From Peristeroidobacter soli (GTDB lineage: Bacteria > Pseudomonadota > Gammaproteobacteria > Steroidobacterales > Steroidobacteraceae): 64,000 nucleotides of DNA. The stretch lies in assembly GCF_004138485.1 (NCBI RefSeq), contig NZ_RYEV01000006.1, forward strand, positions 434,001 to 498,000, in the 5' to 3' direction. The notes under the pieces were generated by a model. That model was given only the letters and a program-made list of their open reading frames with translations, searched no databases and had not been told where the DNA came from. Numbering within the stretch: the stretch's first letter is position 1; each line of letters starts with the position of its first letter. The position numbers were made by a program, and so were the translations under genes. Shown in pieces: positions 26,001-34,259 of the stretch.

Positions 26001-27678
26001 CGCGCAGACGTTGCAGTACGAAGCGGACCGCACTCGTGATCGCTTGCGGCCCGTGACGCAAGAGCTGATCGATGCCACCGCGTGGGGCCAACAACTGGCG
26101 CGCCTGCAAGGAAACAATGCGATCCGACAGGCGCTGGTCGGCTGGCTGGATACGGCGAAGCGTCTGATGTCGACGCGTCATCCCGAACGCCGGCAAACGC
26201 TGCTCACCGAAGCCCGCAAGCTCATGAAACATTCGGTCGAAGCGGTGCCGGTGTGGATCATGCCGATCTCCATGGTGGCCGAGACCTTCGATCCGCGGGC
26301 GACGCGCTTCGATCTGGTCATCGTCGACGAGGCCAGCCAGGCGGACCTCAATGCGCTCATCCCTTTGTATATGGCGCGACAGGTGGTGATCGTTGGCGAC
26401 CATGAGCAGGTGACGCCGCTGGGTGTCGGCAAGGAACAGACGGCGCTGGAGAATCTGCGCAAGTCGATGCTGCACGACTTCCCGAACGCGCATCTGTTCG
26501 ACGCCATGTCTTCCATCTATGACATCGGCCGGCAGGCGTTTGGAGATGCGGTGCGCCTGATCGAGCATTTCCGCTCGGTGCCGGAGATCATCGCCTTCAG
26601 CAACCGGTTGTCCTACGACGGCAAGATCCTGCCGCTGCGCGCGGCGAACTCGACGCATATCAAGCCGGCGTGCGTGCCGTATCCGGTGGAAGGTGTGCGC
26701 CAGGGCGATGTGAATGCGCGAGAAGCCGAGGCGATCGTGTCGCTGATCAAGGCGATGACGCGGCATCCCGCCTACGAAGGCAAGACCATTGGCGTGATCT
26801 CGATGGTGAAGGAGGAGCAGGCGTTACTGATCCAGTCGCTGCTTCACAAACGGATCGACAGCGTGGAGCTGGAGAAGCGTCGCATCCTCGCCGGCATATC
26901 GGCGGAGTTCCAGGGCGACGAACGCGACATCATCCTGTTGTCGCTCGTGGACAGCGCGCCCGAGGACGCGACCCTGCGCACGGTGCGCGAGGGTGCATAC
27001 GAGCTGGTCAAGAAACGTTACAACGTCGCCGCGAGCCGCGCGCGCGATCAGCTGTGGGTCGTGTACTCGTTCGATGCGGATCATGATTTGAAGACCGACG
27101 ATTTGCGTTTCCAGCTGCTTCAGCATGCCCAACAGCCGAACCTGGCTCCGCCCGGCGCCGAACGCGACCGCCTGGAACCGGAGTCGCCGCTCGAGCGCGA
27201 AGTGGCGAAGCGTCTGACCGTCGCGGGCTTTCGAGTGAAGCAGCAGATGAGCATCGGTCACTTCCGTATCGACATGGTGATCGAGAACGACGGCAAACGC
27301 CTGGCGGTGGAATGCGATGGCGATCGTTATCGCACGCCCGAGAGCCTCGGCGAGGACGTTGCGCGTCAGGCTGTGCTCGAACGCCTGGGCTGGGAGTTCG
27401 TGCGCATCCGAGGCAGTGCGTTCTATCGGGATCCGGACTCGGCATTGCGTCGTGTGTTCGATCGCCTGGAAGAGCTCGGCATCAAACCGGTGGATCCGGA
27501 GCAAGTGAGTGTTGCTCCGGTCGAGGAAACACCCACGAAATCGCTGGTCGAAGAACTCCAGGAAATGACGGGCCGGCCAATGGTGCCCGCGCCGCTGGCG
27601 GCGGTCGAAGGCGGTCCGGTGGATGCCGAGCCCAAGAAGACGGCCAGGCCGCGCCGAAGGTTCGGTCGCCAGCCCTAG
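23086..27678 (+). CDS. large SF1 (COG1112-type) helicase with C-terminal restriction-like nuclease domain
   Basis: 1530 residues from a GTG start (an ATG at 23104 is the alternative). Residues 1-340 have no domain I recognise. Walker A GPPGTGKT is at about 392-399. About 680 residues of mostly helical, charged sequence separate it from Walker B (LVIVDEAS, about 1080). Then come motif III (IVGDHEQVTPLG), LIEHFRSVPEII, motif V (EFQGDERDIILLSLVDS) and motif VI (YNVAASRARDQLWVV). Residues about 1365-1470 form a DUF559/MTES_1575-like PD-(D/E)XK nuclease with FRIDMVI and AVECDGD. A basic tail (KKTARPRRRFGRQ) ends the protein. Such helicase-nuclease fusions act in DNA repair or phage defence. It stands alone, with no methylase or toxin neighbour. 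All helicase and nuclease motifs look intact. Confidence 0.85.
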   Translation: MSNTVQMIEHIRHKLRQLYLFLKEANQLRFPPVRHVSQHPRAIRLADAPDHPCVQINRPGAGNGTQVDDDCLLRIARPLSTPCPTPPFNVTNWLLPDWDDPTKTAYFSATRNVAAADSAPLNIRFDDDQQRLADFEAWVAQREEWVVAELAARKALGFFELFYEIHSAIERDGELLELVAADGRLNWRAVSSIEGSVPIDHPVMLKRVELRFDASAAEFSIHETDRPTELYSALFVDLQNTAAASLRNRTAELENAGLHPWGADDTETYLKTLVQTLSPTSGRLIKERIADEPSDAPRMWRDPMLILRKRVGGIANAVDAIIDDIDQRKTFAPAMVQISGTSVEATPAPKTSPDQPAAPIDDDDVLLGKEANQEQIQIIKRLSHSGSVLVQGPPGTGKTHTIANLIGHQLAQGKSILVTAQTAKALRVLRDKVPEVLRPLCVAVLGSDQDARRQLETSIGSITERLTTETSASLVSRATRLGQRRKELLTELKVLQRDLREALENEYREITVDERRFSPSDAAKYVKANGTQHAWIPGPVKLAVSLPLNSNELGRLYALGASFTADEEQDARRPLPNLDELPAEREFESLASEHQRLAAADLSAGTHRWTKSGSSAAIQALAATLAEEFSELRRRQAWRPYAIVAGINGGTQREVWEQLIHGIEEAAEANAQCALLRHHRPQLSKSMSAETQRRIAQEIVQHLEAGRGLGFVTMATRSEWRQFVKSAAVAAGEPSRIDHFHVLEMVADLEVRRLEIEDSWNALIGGHINSLFRSMGPEPELACRALTDEIRHCLDWHEHTWGSLAEHLRGEGLRLDELVAQIPREPSPLAEYQTVERLSADLLPPLLAIEADRRKQREIDEWFDRLAVRVGDIDPKSVGASCIARLIAAVEARDANAYRAAREYAQRLLTVKPLTAERDELLTRLREVAPRWADRLQDRKAPHDKGHPPGDLELAWIYRQLHDALVQLDRLDAQTLQYEADRTRDRLRPVTQELIDATAWGQQLARLQGNNAIRQALVGWLDTAKRLMSTRHPERRQTLLTEARKLMKHSVEAVPVWIMPISMVAETFDPRATRFDLVIVDEASQADLNALIPLYMARQVVIVGDHEQVTPLGVGKEQTALENLRKSMLHDFPNAHLFDAMSSIYDIGRQAFGDAVRLIEHFRSVPEIIAFSNRLSYDGKILPLRAANSTHIKPACVPYPVEGVRQGDVNAREAEAIVSLIKAMTRHPAYEGKTIGVISMVKEEQALLIQSLLHKRIDSVELEKRRILAGISAEFQGDERDIILLSLVDSAPEDATLRTVREGAYELVKKRYNVAASRARDQLWVVYSFDADHDLKTDDLRFQLLQHAQQPNLAPPGAERDRLEPESPLEREVAKRLTVAGFRVKQQMSIGHFRIDMVIENDGKRLAVECDGDRYRTPESLGEDVARQAVLERLGWEFVRIRGSAFYRDPDSALRRVFDRLEELGIKPVDPEQVSVAPVEETPTKSLVEELQEMTGRPMVPAPLAAVEGGPVDAEPKKTARPRRRFGRQP

Positions 27679-27780
27679 TGTCAGAGGGCCGTTTGCAAAA
27701 ATAACCGGGACGCTCACGCCGACTCCTGTGGTACAAGGCCCCATTGGCGTCTCGACGCCAGTCCTTGATCGGGGGCGCAA

Positions 27781-28530
27781 ATGTATCGACCGGGACTTCT
27801 GCCATTGCTCGCGAGCTTCTTGTCACTGAGCGCGCAGGCTGCGACTGCGCCTGCCGGTGATCCGAAGGCCACCGAAGTGTGGTCGCCGGTACCGGTGAAG
27901 GTGACGCCGGGTGCGACAGCGGGCGCGCCGCCTTCGGACGCGGTCGTGCTCTTCGACGGCAAGAATGTGAATGCCTGGAAGAGCGAAAAGGACGGCGGGC
28001 CGGCGAAGTGGCGCGTGGAGCAGGGCGAGCTGGTGGTCGCACCGGGCACCGGTGATATTCAAACTCGCGCCGGCTTCGGCGACGTGCAGCTGCACGTCGA
28101 ATGGTATGCGCCCCAATTGCCGCCGGACAAAGTCGGTCAGGATCGCGCCAACAGCGGCGTGTTTCTGCAGGACGTCTACGAGGTGCAGGTACTCGATACG
28201 TTCGAGAACAAAACGTATGTGAATGGCCAGGCCGGCGCCATCTACAAACAATATCCACCGCTGGTGAACGCGAACCTGCCGGCGGGCAAATGGCAGACCT
28301 ACGACATCATCTACACGGCGCCGCGGTTTGCTTCGGATGGGTCGGTGAAGTCGCCGGCGCGGATGACGGTGCTCCACAACGGCGTGCTGATCCAGAACAA
28401 TGTCTCATTGAAAGGCGCCACCGCTTACATCGGCGCACCGGTCTACAAAGCTCACGGCGACATGCCCATCCGCCTGCAGGATCATTCGCACGAAGTGCGC
28501 TTTCGTAATATCTGGTTGCGGAAGCTCTGA
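27781..28530 (+). CDS. secreted DUF1080 (3-keto-disaccharide hydrolase-like) protein
   Basis: 249 residues. The signal peptide is about 1-20 (SLSAQA). The DUF1080 domain has the signature VLFDGKNVNAWK at its start, NSGVFLQDVYEVQVLDTFENKTY in the middle, and PIRLQDHSHEVRFRNIWLRKL at its end. This is a concanavalin-like jelly-roll fold. Characterised relatives cleave 3-keto-glycosides made by sugar 3-dehydrogenases, but many members are uncharacterised. No sugar dehydrogenase gene is adjacent. The 102-base gap before it shows no recognisable regulatory motif. Confidence 0.85.
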   Translation: MYRPGLLPLLASFLSLSAQAATAPAGDPKATEVWSPVPVKVTPGATAGAPPSDAVVLFDGKNVNAWKSEKDGGPAKWRVEQGELVVAPGTGDIQTRAGFGDVQLHVEWYAPQLPPDKVGQDRANSGVFLQDVYEVQVLDTFENKTYVNGQAGAIYKQYPPLVNANLPAGKWQTYDIIYTAPRFASDGSVKSPARMTVLHNGVLIQNNVSLKGATAYIGAPVYKAHGDMPIRLQDHSHEVRFRNIWLRKL

Positions 28531-28550
28531 GGAGAGGCGCCGACTGAGCC

Positions 28551-29111
28551 TCAATCGACCCACAGACGACGCCAGCCTTCATGACCCAGTCGTCGCAATG
28601 TTTCCATGTTCTTCGGGCCGATGTCCTCGATGCCCGGAAAGGTCGCTACGGCGCGCGCGATGCTGGCCTCGCGCAGTAGATGGAGCATGGGGTAGGGCGA
28701 GCGATTGGTGAAGTTGGTGATGTCCTGCTTGGTGGTGCCGGCGAATCGGTAGTTGGGATGAAAGCTGGCCACTTGCAGCTCGCCTTCCAGGCCCAGCTCC
28801 GCCACGGCGGCGTCGCAGACGTCGAGGAAATCGTTGTAGTCGAGGAAATTGGTCAACACCTGCGGATGAATGAGCAGGGTGGTCTCGCACTGGAGCGGGT
28901 CGGTATCGCGCAGCAGTTGCAGTTCACGAGCCAGGTCCTCGAGCAGCCCGTCGGCCGAGCGCTGCGAGCTGACACAAAAGCGCACGCGGTCGTGTCGATA
29001 CGGCGCGGCCGCGAAAGGGCACAGCTGCTGGCCAATGACCGCGCGTTCGAGCCAGGTGCGGGTGGTCGCGATGACCTGCTCGTCGGACGGGATGCCGTTC
29101 GGGGTGTTCAA
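28551..29111 (-). CDS. DUF1415-family protein
   Basis: 186 residues. It resembles DUF1415: WLERAVIGQQLCPFAAAP near the N-terminus, ETTLLIHPQVL, FLDYNDFLDVCDAAV, VASFHPNYRFAGT and RSPYPMLHLLREASI. The function of the family is unknown; members are conserved, probably cytoplasmic proteins in Beta- and Gammaproteobacteria. The only plausible start in frame is TTG at 29111; I see no ATG or GTG before the preceding in-frame stop and no good ribosome-binding site, so expression may be low or the start unusual. It is divergent from dbpA with 55 bases between. Confidence 0.85.
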   Translation of the reverse strand: MNTPNGIPSDEQVIATTRTWLERAVIGQQLCPFAAAPYRHDRVRFCVSSQRSADGLLEDLARELQLLRDTDPLQCETTLLIHPQVLTNFLDYNDFLDVCDAAVAELGLEGELQVASFHPNYRFAGTTKQDITNFTNRSPYPMLHLLREASIARAVATFPGIEDIGPKNMETLRRLGHEGWRRLWVD

Positions 29112-29149
29112 GGAGGACTTCGGTTCGGGGGTGAGCGGCGAGTGTAATA

Positions 29150-29171
29150 CGTGCGATCATGGCGGGATGAC
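29150..29171 (+). repeat. 22-bp leader repeat at the dbpA start (copy 1)
   Basis: The segment containing GCGATCATGGCGGGATGAC is identical over 22 bases to 31839-31860, where it also spans the start codon of a DEAD-box helicase gene. It includes the GGCGGG that serves as ribosome-binding site and the ATG itself. Confidence 0.7.
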
Positions 29172-30537
29172 TGAATTCTCCAAGTTGACGTTGATCGAGC
29201 CCTTGCAGCGGGCGTTGTCGGAAGCGGGCTACGCGGACATGACTCCGATTCAGGAGGCGAGCCTGCCGGCCATTCTTGGCGGGCGCGACGTGGTGGCGCA
29301 GGCGCGAACCGGCAGTGGCAAGACTGCAGCGTTTGCGCTCGGCTTGTTGTCGGCGCTCGACTCGTCGGCCGTCCGGCTGCAAGGCCTGGTGCTGTGTCCG
29401 ACGCGGGAGCTCGCGGACCAGGTCAGTCGTGAAATCCGGCGGCTGGCGCGTTTCATTCCGAATGTAAAAGTGCTGACTCTCTGTGGCGGCGTACCCTTGC
29501 GTCCGCATCTGGCTTCGCTCGCGCACGAACCTCACATCGTGGTCGGCACGCCAGGCCGCATTCTGGAGCTGATCGAGAAGCAGGCGTTGCCGCTGCAAGC
29601 CCTCAAGGTGCTGGTGCTCGATGAGGCGGATCGCATGCTCGACATGGGCTTCGCGGATGCGATCGACGCCATCGTTCAGGCCACGCCGGAGCAGCGGCAG
29701 ACGCTGCTGTTCTCGGCGACCATTCCCAAGTCGGTTCGCGAGATCAGCCGGGAGTTCCAGCGCGAGGCGGTGGACGTGACGGTCACGAGCGATCCGGACG
29801 AGGTGCTGATCGAGCAGACATTCTTCGAAGTCGATCCCGAATCGAAACTGCATGCGCTGGAATCCTTGTTGTTGAAGTATCGGCCGGAGTCGGCGGTGGT
29901 GTTCTGTAACACACGCCAGGAAGTGCGGGCCGTTGCCGAAGATCTATATAAGTGCGGCTTCTCGGTGCTGGCCCTGCACGGCGACCTGGATCAACGCGAC
30001 CGCGAGGAGATGCTGGTGCGTTTCGCGAATCGGAGCTGCACAGTGCTGGTGGCTTCCGATGTCGCCGCACGCGGGTTGGACATCGCGGATCTGGCCATGG
30101 TGATCAACTTCGACATTGCCAGCGATGCCGATACTCACCTTCACCGCATCGGCCGCACCGGGCGTGCCGGTCGCCGTGGCATCGCTCTGAGTCTTTGTTC
30201 CCCGCGCGAAATGACGCGAGCCAAGGTCATTGAAGCGCGGCTGGGCGAAGCGCTCACCTGGGACGCGTTGCCGTCGCTGTCCGATGCCGAACCTTGGGCC
30301 GCGCCGTTCGTCACATTGGCGATCGATGCCGGGCGTCAGGATAAATTGCGCCCCGGCGATCTGCTGGGTGCGTTGACCGGCGACGCCGGGCTGCCGGGTA
30401 CCGCCGTCGGCAAGATCGATGTGTTTCCTACCCGCACCTACGTGGCGATCGAGCGAGCCTCTCATAACCTCGCCATCCAGCGATTGCGCGCCGGCAAGAT
30501 CAAGGGACGAACCTTCAGGATCCGGAAGATCGGCTGA
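29167..30537 (+). CDS. dbpA: ATP-dependent RNA helicase DbpA
   Basis: The start at ATG 29167 gives a 456-residue protein, the usual DbpA length; the frame is open upstream across the divergent DUF1415 gene. Motif Q is MTPIQEASLP, motif I ARTGSGKT (46-53), motif II VLDEADRML, motif III SAT, and motif VI HRIGRTGRAG. After about residue 380 comes the DbpA-specific RNA-binding domain, ending KIDVFPTRTYVAIER and KIKGRTFRIRKIG. DbpA recognises hairpin 92 of 23S rRNA and helps large-subunit assembly. It shares its immediate leader with the RhlE-type gene downstream. Confidence 0.95.
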   Translation: MTEFSKLTLIEPLQRALSEAGYADMTPIQEASLPAILGGRDVVAQARTGSGKTAAFALGLLSALDSSAVRLQGLVLCPTRELADQVSREIRRLARFIPNVKVLTLCGGVPLRPHLASLAHEPHIVVGTPGRILELIEKQALPLQALKVLVLDEADRMLDMGFADAIDAIVQATPEQRQTLLFSATIPKSVREISREFQREAVDVTVTSDPDEVLIEQTFFEVDPESKLHALESLLLKYRPESAVVFCNTRQEVRAVAEDLYKCGFSVLALHGDLDQRDREEMLVRFANRSCTVLVASDVAARGLDIADLAMVINFDIASDADTHLHRIGRTGRAGRRGIALSLCSPREMTRAKVIEARLGEALTWDALPSLSDAEPWAAPFVTLAIDAGRQDKLRPGDLLGALTGDAGLPGTAVGKIDVFPTRTYVAIERASHNLAIQRLRAGKIKGRTFRIRKIG

Positions 30538-30659
30538 CCCGGTCAGCGCGGCGGCACTGCCTCGCCGCCGACGGATGCGAAAACCCGATAGTCGCTCGCA
30601 ATGCGCCAGGGGCAAGCTGCGAGGACCGCAACGTCCACAGATCATCGCTCCCTCCTGCC

Positions 30660-31826
30660 GTGAAGCCCGATTTCTCGCTGGTCCTCGGCGGTCCGCTATA
30701 TCAGATGTACCTGCGGACGCATCTGTCCGGGAATGCACTGGAGCTGTTGTCCCGGCGGATGCTGGTCATTGCGACCGTCGCGTGGCTGCCGCTGTTGCTG
30801 CTGTCCACGCTGCAGGGAACTGCGTTCGGCAATACGGTGCCGATTCCCTTCGTCGAAGACATCCAGACGCACGTCCGGTTTCTGATTGCGCTGCCGTTGC
30901 TGATCGCGGCCGAGATCGTCGTGCATCGGCGCATCCGCTTCGTGGTGAATCAGTTCGTGGAGCGAGACATCATCGCGCCCGAAGACCTGCCGGCGTTTCG
31001 CGCCGCCATCGACTCGACCCTGCGTCTGCGCAATTCGCCGATCATCGAGCTGGCGCTGCTGGCACTGGTCTATACGCTGGGCCTGTGGCTGTGGCGTCAT
31101 GAGATCGCGCTCAACGTGACGAGCTGGTACGCGAGCGATGAGGGGGGAGCGGCGCGCCTCACCGCCGCGGGCTATTGGAACATGTTCGTCAGCGTGCCGA
31201 TCTTCCAGTTCGTGCTGCTGCGCTGGTATTTTCGTTTTTTTCTGTGGTTCCGGTTCCTGTTTCAGGTGGCGCGGCTGCCGCTGCGCCTGCTGGCGAGCCA
31301 CGCGGACCGGGCCGCCGGTCTGGGCTTTCTGGGGGTCAGCATCAACGCATTCGCGCTGGTGCTGCTGGCTCAGGGCGCATTGCTTGCGGGGCTGATTGCC
31401 AGCCAGATCCTGTTTGCGGGCCGGGATCTGCTGAGCTTCAAGGTACAGATGCTCAGCTTCCTGGTCTTCTTCAACGGCGTGACGCTCCTGCCGCTCACTG
31501 TGTTCACGCCTCACCTGGTGCAGGCCAAGCGCAATACGGCGCGTGAGTTCGGTCGGCTGGTCAGCCGGTATACGAACGAATTTCATCGCAAGTGGATCCA
31601 GGGCGGCGCGCCGCCGGACGAACCGCTGCTCGGTAGTAGCGATATCCAGTCGCTCGCCGATCTGGGCAATAGTTTCACTGTGGTGCGTGAAACGCGCCTG
31701 GTGCCCTTCAGCCTCAGGGATGTGGGGAGGTTGGTGGCCGTCTCGGCCGTGCCGTTCGTGCCGCTGCTGTTGACGATATTCTCGCTCAACGACGTCGCGA
31801 CTTATTTGCTCAAGGCGATCTTCTGA
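30660..31826 (+). CDS. multi-pass membrane protein of unknown function
   Basis: 388 residues from a GTG start. I see about seven hydrophobic segments: LVIATVAWLPLLLLSTL, FLIALPLLIAAEIVV, IIELALLALVYTLGLWLW, WNMFVSVPIFQFVLL, INAFALVLLAQGALLAGLI, LSFLVFFNGVTLLPL and VAVSAVPFVPLLLTIF. Loops are arginine-rich on the likely cytoplasmic side (RWYFRFFLWFRFLFQVARLP). I do not recognise the family. It lies between two DEAD-box helicase genes on the same strand; the 122-base gap before it and the 29 bases after allow, but do not prove, cotranscription with the downstream helicase. Confidence 0.7.
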   Translation: MKPDFSLVLGGPLYQMYLRTHLSGNALELLSRRMLVIATVAWLPLLLLSTLQGTAFGNTVPIPFVEDIQTHVRFLIALPLLIAAEIVVHRRIRFVVNQFVERDIIAPEDLPAFRAAIDSTLRLRNSPIIELALLALVYTLGLWLWRHEIALNVTSWYASDEGGAARLTAAGYWNMFVSVPIFQFVLLRWYFRFFLWFRFLFQVARLPLRLLASHADRAAGLGFLGVSINAFALVLLAQGALLAGLIASQILFAGRDLLSFKVQMLSFLVFFNGVTLLPLTVFTPHLVQAKRNTAREFGRLVSRYTNEFHRKWIQGGAPPDEPLLGSSDIQSLADLGNSFTVVRETRLVPFSLRDVGRLVAVSAVPFVPLLLTIFSLNDVATYLLKAIF

Positions 31827-31838
31827 TCGGCGCGGGTG

Positions 31839-31860
31839 CGTGCGATCATGGCGGGATGAC
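31839..31860 (+). repeat. 22-bp leader repeat at the rhlE-type gene start (copy 2)
   Basis: Identical to 29150-29171. The start codon sits at the same position within the repeat (18th base), so both helicase mRNAs share the same translation-initiation sequence. Confidence 0.7.
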
Positions 31861-33115
31861 CGTCGCTACGCCCCCGACCTTTGTTTCCCTCGCGCTGTGT
31901 CCGCAAATCGTTCGCGCCGTCGCCGAGAAGAATTACAGCGCGCCCACCCCCATTCAGAGTGCGGTGATCCCCGGCGTGCTGAGCGGGCGGGACGTTTGGG
32001 CCTGCGCTCATACGGGCTCGGGCAAGACGGCTGCGTTTGCTCTGCCGATACTGCAACGGCATTCGGAAGCCGGGCGCGAAACGCCGCGGCGCGTTCGGTC
32101 GCTGATTCTCGTGCCCACGCGCGAGCTGGCTGCGCAGATCGGCGCCTCGTTCGAAGCCTACGCGCGCTATCTGCCCGATCCCGTCAAGGTGGCAGTGGTG
32201 TTCGGTGGCGTGTCCATCAATCCGCAAATGATGGCGTTGCGAGGCGGCGCCGACATCGTCGTGGCGACGCCGGGCCGATTGCTGGATCTGCTGGAGCACA
32301 ACGCGTTGAGTCTGCGGTCCGTGGCCACGGTGGTCCTCGATGAGGCCGATCGATTGCTGGACCTCGGCTTTGCGGACGAGCTGTCGCGGGTGCTGATGTC
32401 GTTGCCCGAGCGCCGTCAGAATCTGCTGTTCTCCGCGACGTTTCCGCCCGAGGTCAACGCGCTTGCGGCGATTCTGCTGAGAGATCCGTTGCGAGTCGAT
32501 GTTCCCTCGACTCCGGAGACCGTGCCGGACATTACTCAGCGCTCCATCCATGTCGACGCGCCTCGTCGCACTCAGTTGTTGCTTCGGCTGCTTCGGGAGC
32601 ATGGCTGGAGTCGGGTGCTGGTGTTCGTCGCCACCAAATACTCGACGGAGCACGTCGCGGATAAATTGCATCGTGCGGGCATCAACGCCGAAGCGTTTCA
32701 TGGCGAGCTCAGCCAGGGGGCGCGAACTCAGGTGTTGGCGGATTTCAAAGCGGAGCGGTTGCAAGTTCTGGTGGCCACCGATGTCGCGGCCCGCGGCATC
32801 GACATCACTCATTTGCCTGCCGTCGTGAATTACGATCTGCCGCGTTCCACCGACGATTACGTTCACCGGATCGGTCGCACCGGGCGTGCCGGTCAGTCGG
32901 GTGTGGCGGTGAGTTTCGTGAGTGCGAGCACCGAGTCGCATTTCCGGTTGATCGAAAAGCGACACCGGATGACGCTGGCGCGCGAGATCGTTCCTGGATT
33001 CGAGCCGGTGGAAACCGCGGCGCCGGTCGCGCCTGTGCCGGGTGCGTCGACCGGTGGGATCAAGGGCAAGCGCAAGAGCAAGAAAGACAAACTGCGGGAG
33101 CGCGGTTTGAAATAG
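31856..33115 (+). CDS. rhlE: DEAD-box RNA helicase, RhlE type
   Basis: 419 residues. Motif Q is SAPTPIQSAVIP, motif I AHTGSGKT (51-58), motif Ia PTRELAAQ, motif II VLDEADRLLDLGF, motif III SATFPPEV, and motif VI HRIGRTGRAG. The short basic C-terminal tail (KGKRKSKKDKLRERGLK) is typical of RhlE. RhlE-like helicases act in ribosome assembly and RNA turnover, often in the cold. The gene runs convergently into the third helicase gene, with only four bases between the stops and no hairpin. Confidence 0.85.
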   Translation: MTVATPPTFVSLALCPQIVRAVAEKNYSAPTPIQSAVIPGVLSGRDVWACAHTGSGKTAAFALPILQRHSEAGRETPRRVRSLILVPTRELAAQIGASFEAYARYLPDPVKVAVVFGGVSINPQMMALRGGADIVVATPGRLLDLLEHNALSLRSVATVVLDEADRLLDLGFADELSRVLMSLPERRQNLLFSATFPPEVNALAAILLRDPLRVDVPSTPETVPDITQRSIHVDAPRRTQLLLRLLREHGWSRVLVFVATKYSTEHVADKLHRAGINAEAFHGELSQGARTQVLADFKAERLQVLVATDVAARGIDITHLPAVVNYDLPRSTDDYVHRIGRTGRAGQSGVAVSFVSASTESHFRLIEKRHRMTLAREIVPGFEPVETAAPVAPVPGASTGGIKGKRKSKKDKLRERGLK

Positions 33116-33119
33116 GGCG

Positions 33120-34259
33120 TCAATCGCGCTCGCGCCGAAACACTTTGCCTTCGCGCAGTCGCACGCCCTGCATGTCGATACCGAGTTCTTCCTCGTAGCG
33201 GCGAACCAGCCGTGCTTCGATCTCAGTCATCAATGTGACCGCGACTCCTTTGGAGCCAGCGCGACCAGTGCGACCCACGCGATGCAGATAGCCCTGGCTC
33301 AACGTGGGCACGTCGAAGTTGAAGACGTGGGTGACGCCTTTGATGTCCAGACCGCGTGCGGCGATGTCCGAGGCGATCAGCACTCGAATCGTTCCTTTTC
33401 GAAAACCATCCAGCGCCTGCTTTCGATCCTCTTTGTAGAGCGCCGCATTCAGGTCGGCGGCGGGGATTTTGTGATGCGCCAGTTTGAGCGCGATTCGCTC
33501 GGCCAGCTCGTTGCGATGGACGAACACGATGGCGCGTTCCGGTGCGAGCGCGTGCCAGAGCTTGCGCAACTCATCGGGCTTGTCGCGCTCCTCGCAGATC
33601 AAATAGAGATGCTCGATGTTTTCATTGACCGGCGCAGCGCCTGCCTGAAGCATCAGCAACTCCGGCGCCCACTCCTTGGCGATCGCCGTACTCTGGTTCT
33701 CCAGCGTCGCTGACGCGAAGATCAGCTGCCGGGTGCGCGGCGCGGCCTGGACGATGGCGCGAACGGCATGCAGGCTCTCGTCGGTGAGCAGCCGATCCGC
33801 CTCGTCGATGACGATGTTGCGAACGTCTTTTGCTTTGAGCTTGCCCTTGGCGAGCAGCTCCGCGATACGGCCGGGGGAGCCGACCACGACGTGCGGCTTC
33901 TTTTTCAGTTTGTCGATCTGCCGCTCGGTGGAGGTGCCGCCGATCAGCAGCAGCGAACGAATCGGCCAGCCGGCATTTTGTGCCAGCTCGCCACATTGGC
34001 GATGGATCTGAATCGCCAGCTCGTGAGTCGGCGCGACGATCACCGTCTGCGTGGCGACCTGCGCGGTATCGATGCGAGAGAAGATCGGCAGCAAATAGGC
34101 GAGCGTCTTGCCGGTGCCGGTTTCCGCATGCAGATACGCATCGCGACCGGCCAATAGCACCGGCAGCGCCGCGCTCTGAATGGGCGTGGGCTGGCTGATC
34201 TGCTGCTTTTCCAGCGCGGCGATCAGTTCAGGCGCCAGCTGCAGCTCGGTGAATGTCAT
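33120..34259 (-). CDS. third DEAD-box RNA helicase
   Basis: 379 residues, a nearly minimal helicase core. Motif Q is SQPTPIQSAALP, motif I AETGTGKT (45-52), motif II VIDEADRLL, motif III SAT, and motif VI HRVGRTGRAGSKG. The C-terminal extension is only about 30 residues, so substrate specificity is unclear. Its ATG overlaps the stop of the upstream serine hydrolase gene by four bases. The pairing suggests coupled translation of a periplasmic hydrolase and a cytoplasmic helicase, which is odd functionally. Confidence 0.88.
   Translation of the reverse strand: MTFTELQLAPELIAALEKQQISQPTPIQSAALPVLLAGRDAYLHAETGTGKTLAYLLPIFSRIDTAQVATQTVIVAPTHELAIQIHRQCGELAQNAGWPIRSLLLIGGTSTERQIDKLKKKPHVVVGSPGRIAELLAKGKLKAKDVRNIVIDEADRLLTDESLHAVRAIVQAAPRTRQLIFASATLENQSTAIAKEWAPELLMLQAGAAPVNENIEHLYLICEERDKPDELRKLWHALAPERAIVFVHRNELAERIALKLAHHKIPAADLNAALYKEDRKQALDGFRKGTIRVLIASDIAARGLDIKGVTHVFNFDVPTLSQGYLHRVGRTGRAGSKGVAVTLMTEIEARLVRRYEEELGIDMQGVRLREGKVFRRERD

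Noticed and set aside
23086-27678. A complete restriction-modification or defence island
   Set aside because: No methylase, toxin, integrase or other defence gene lies near the helicase-nuclease, so only a candidate single-gene system can be suggested.
30533-30547. GCTGACC-C-GGTCAGC palindrome at the dbpA stop as terminator
   Set aside because: The one-base loop cannot form a normal RNA hairpin without opening pairs, and there is no T-run.
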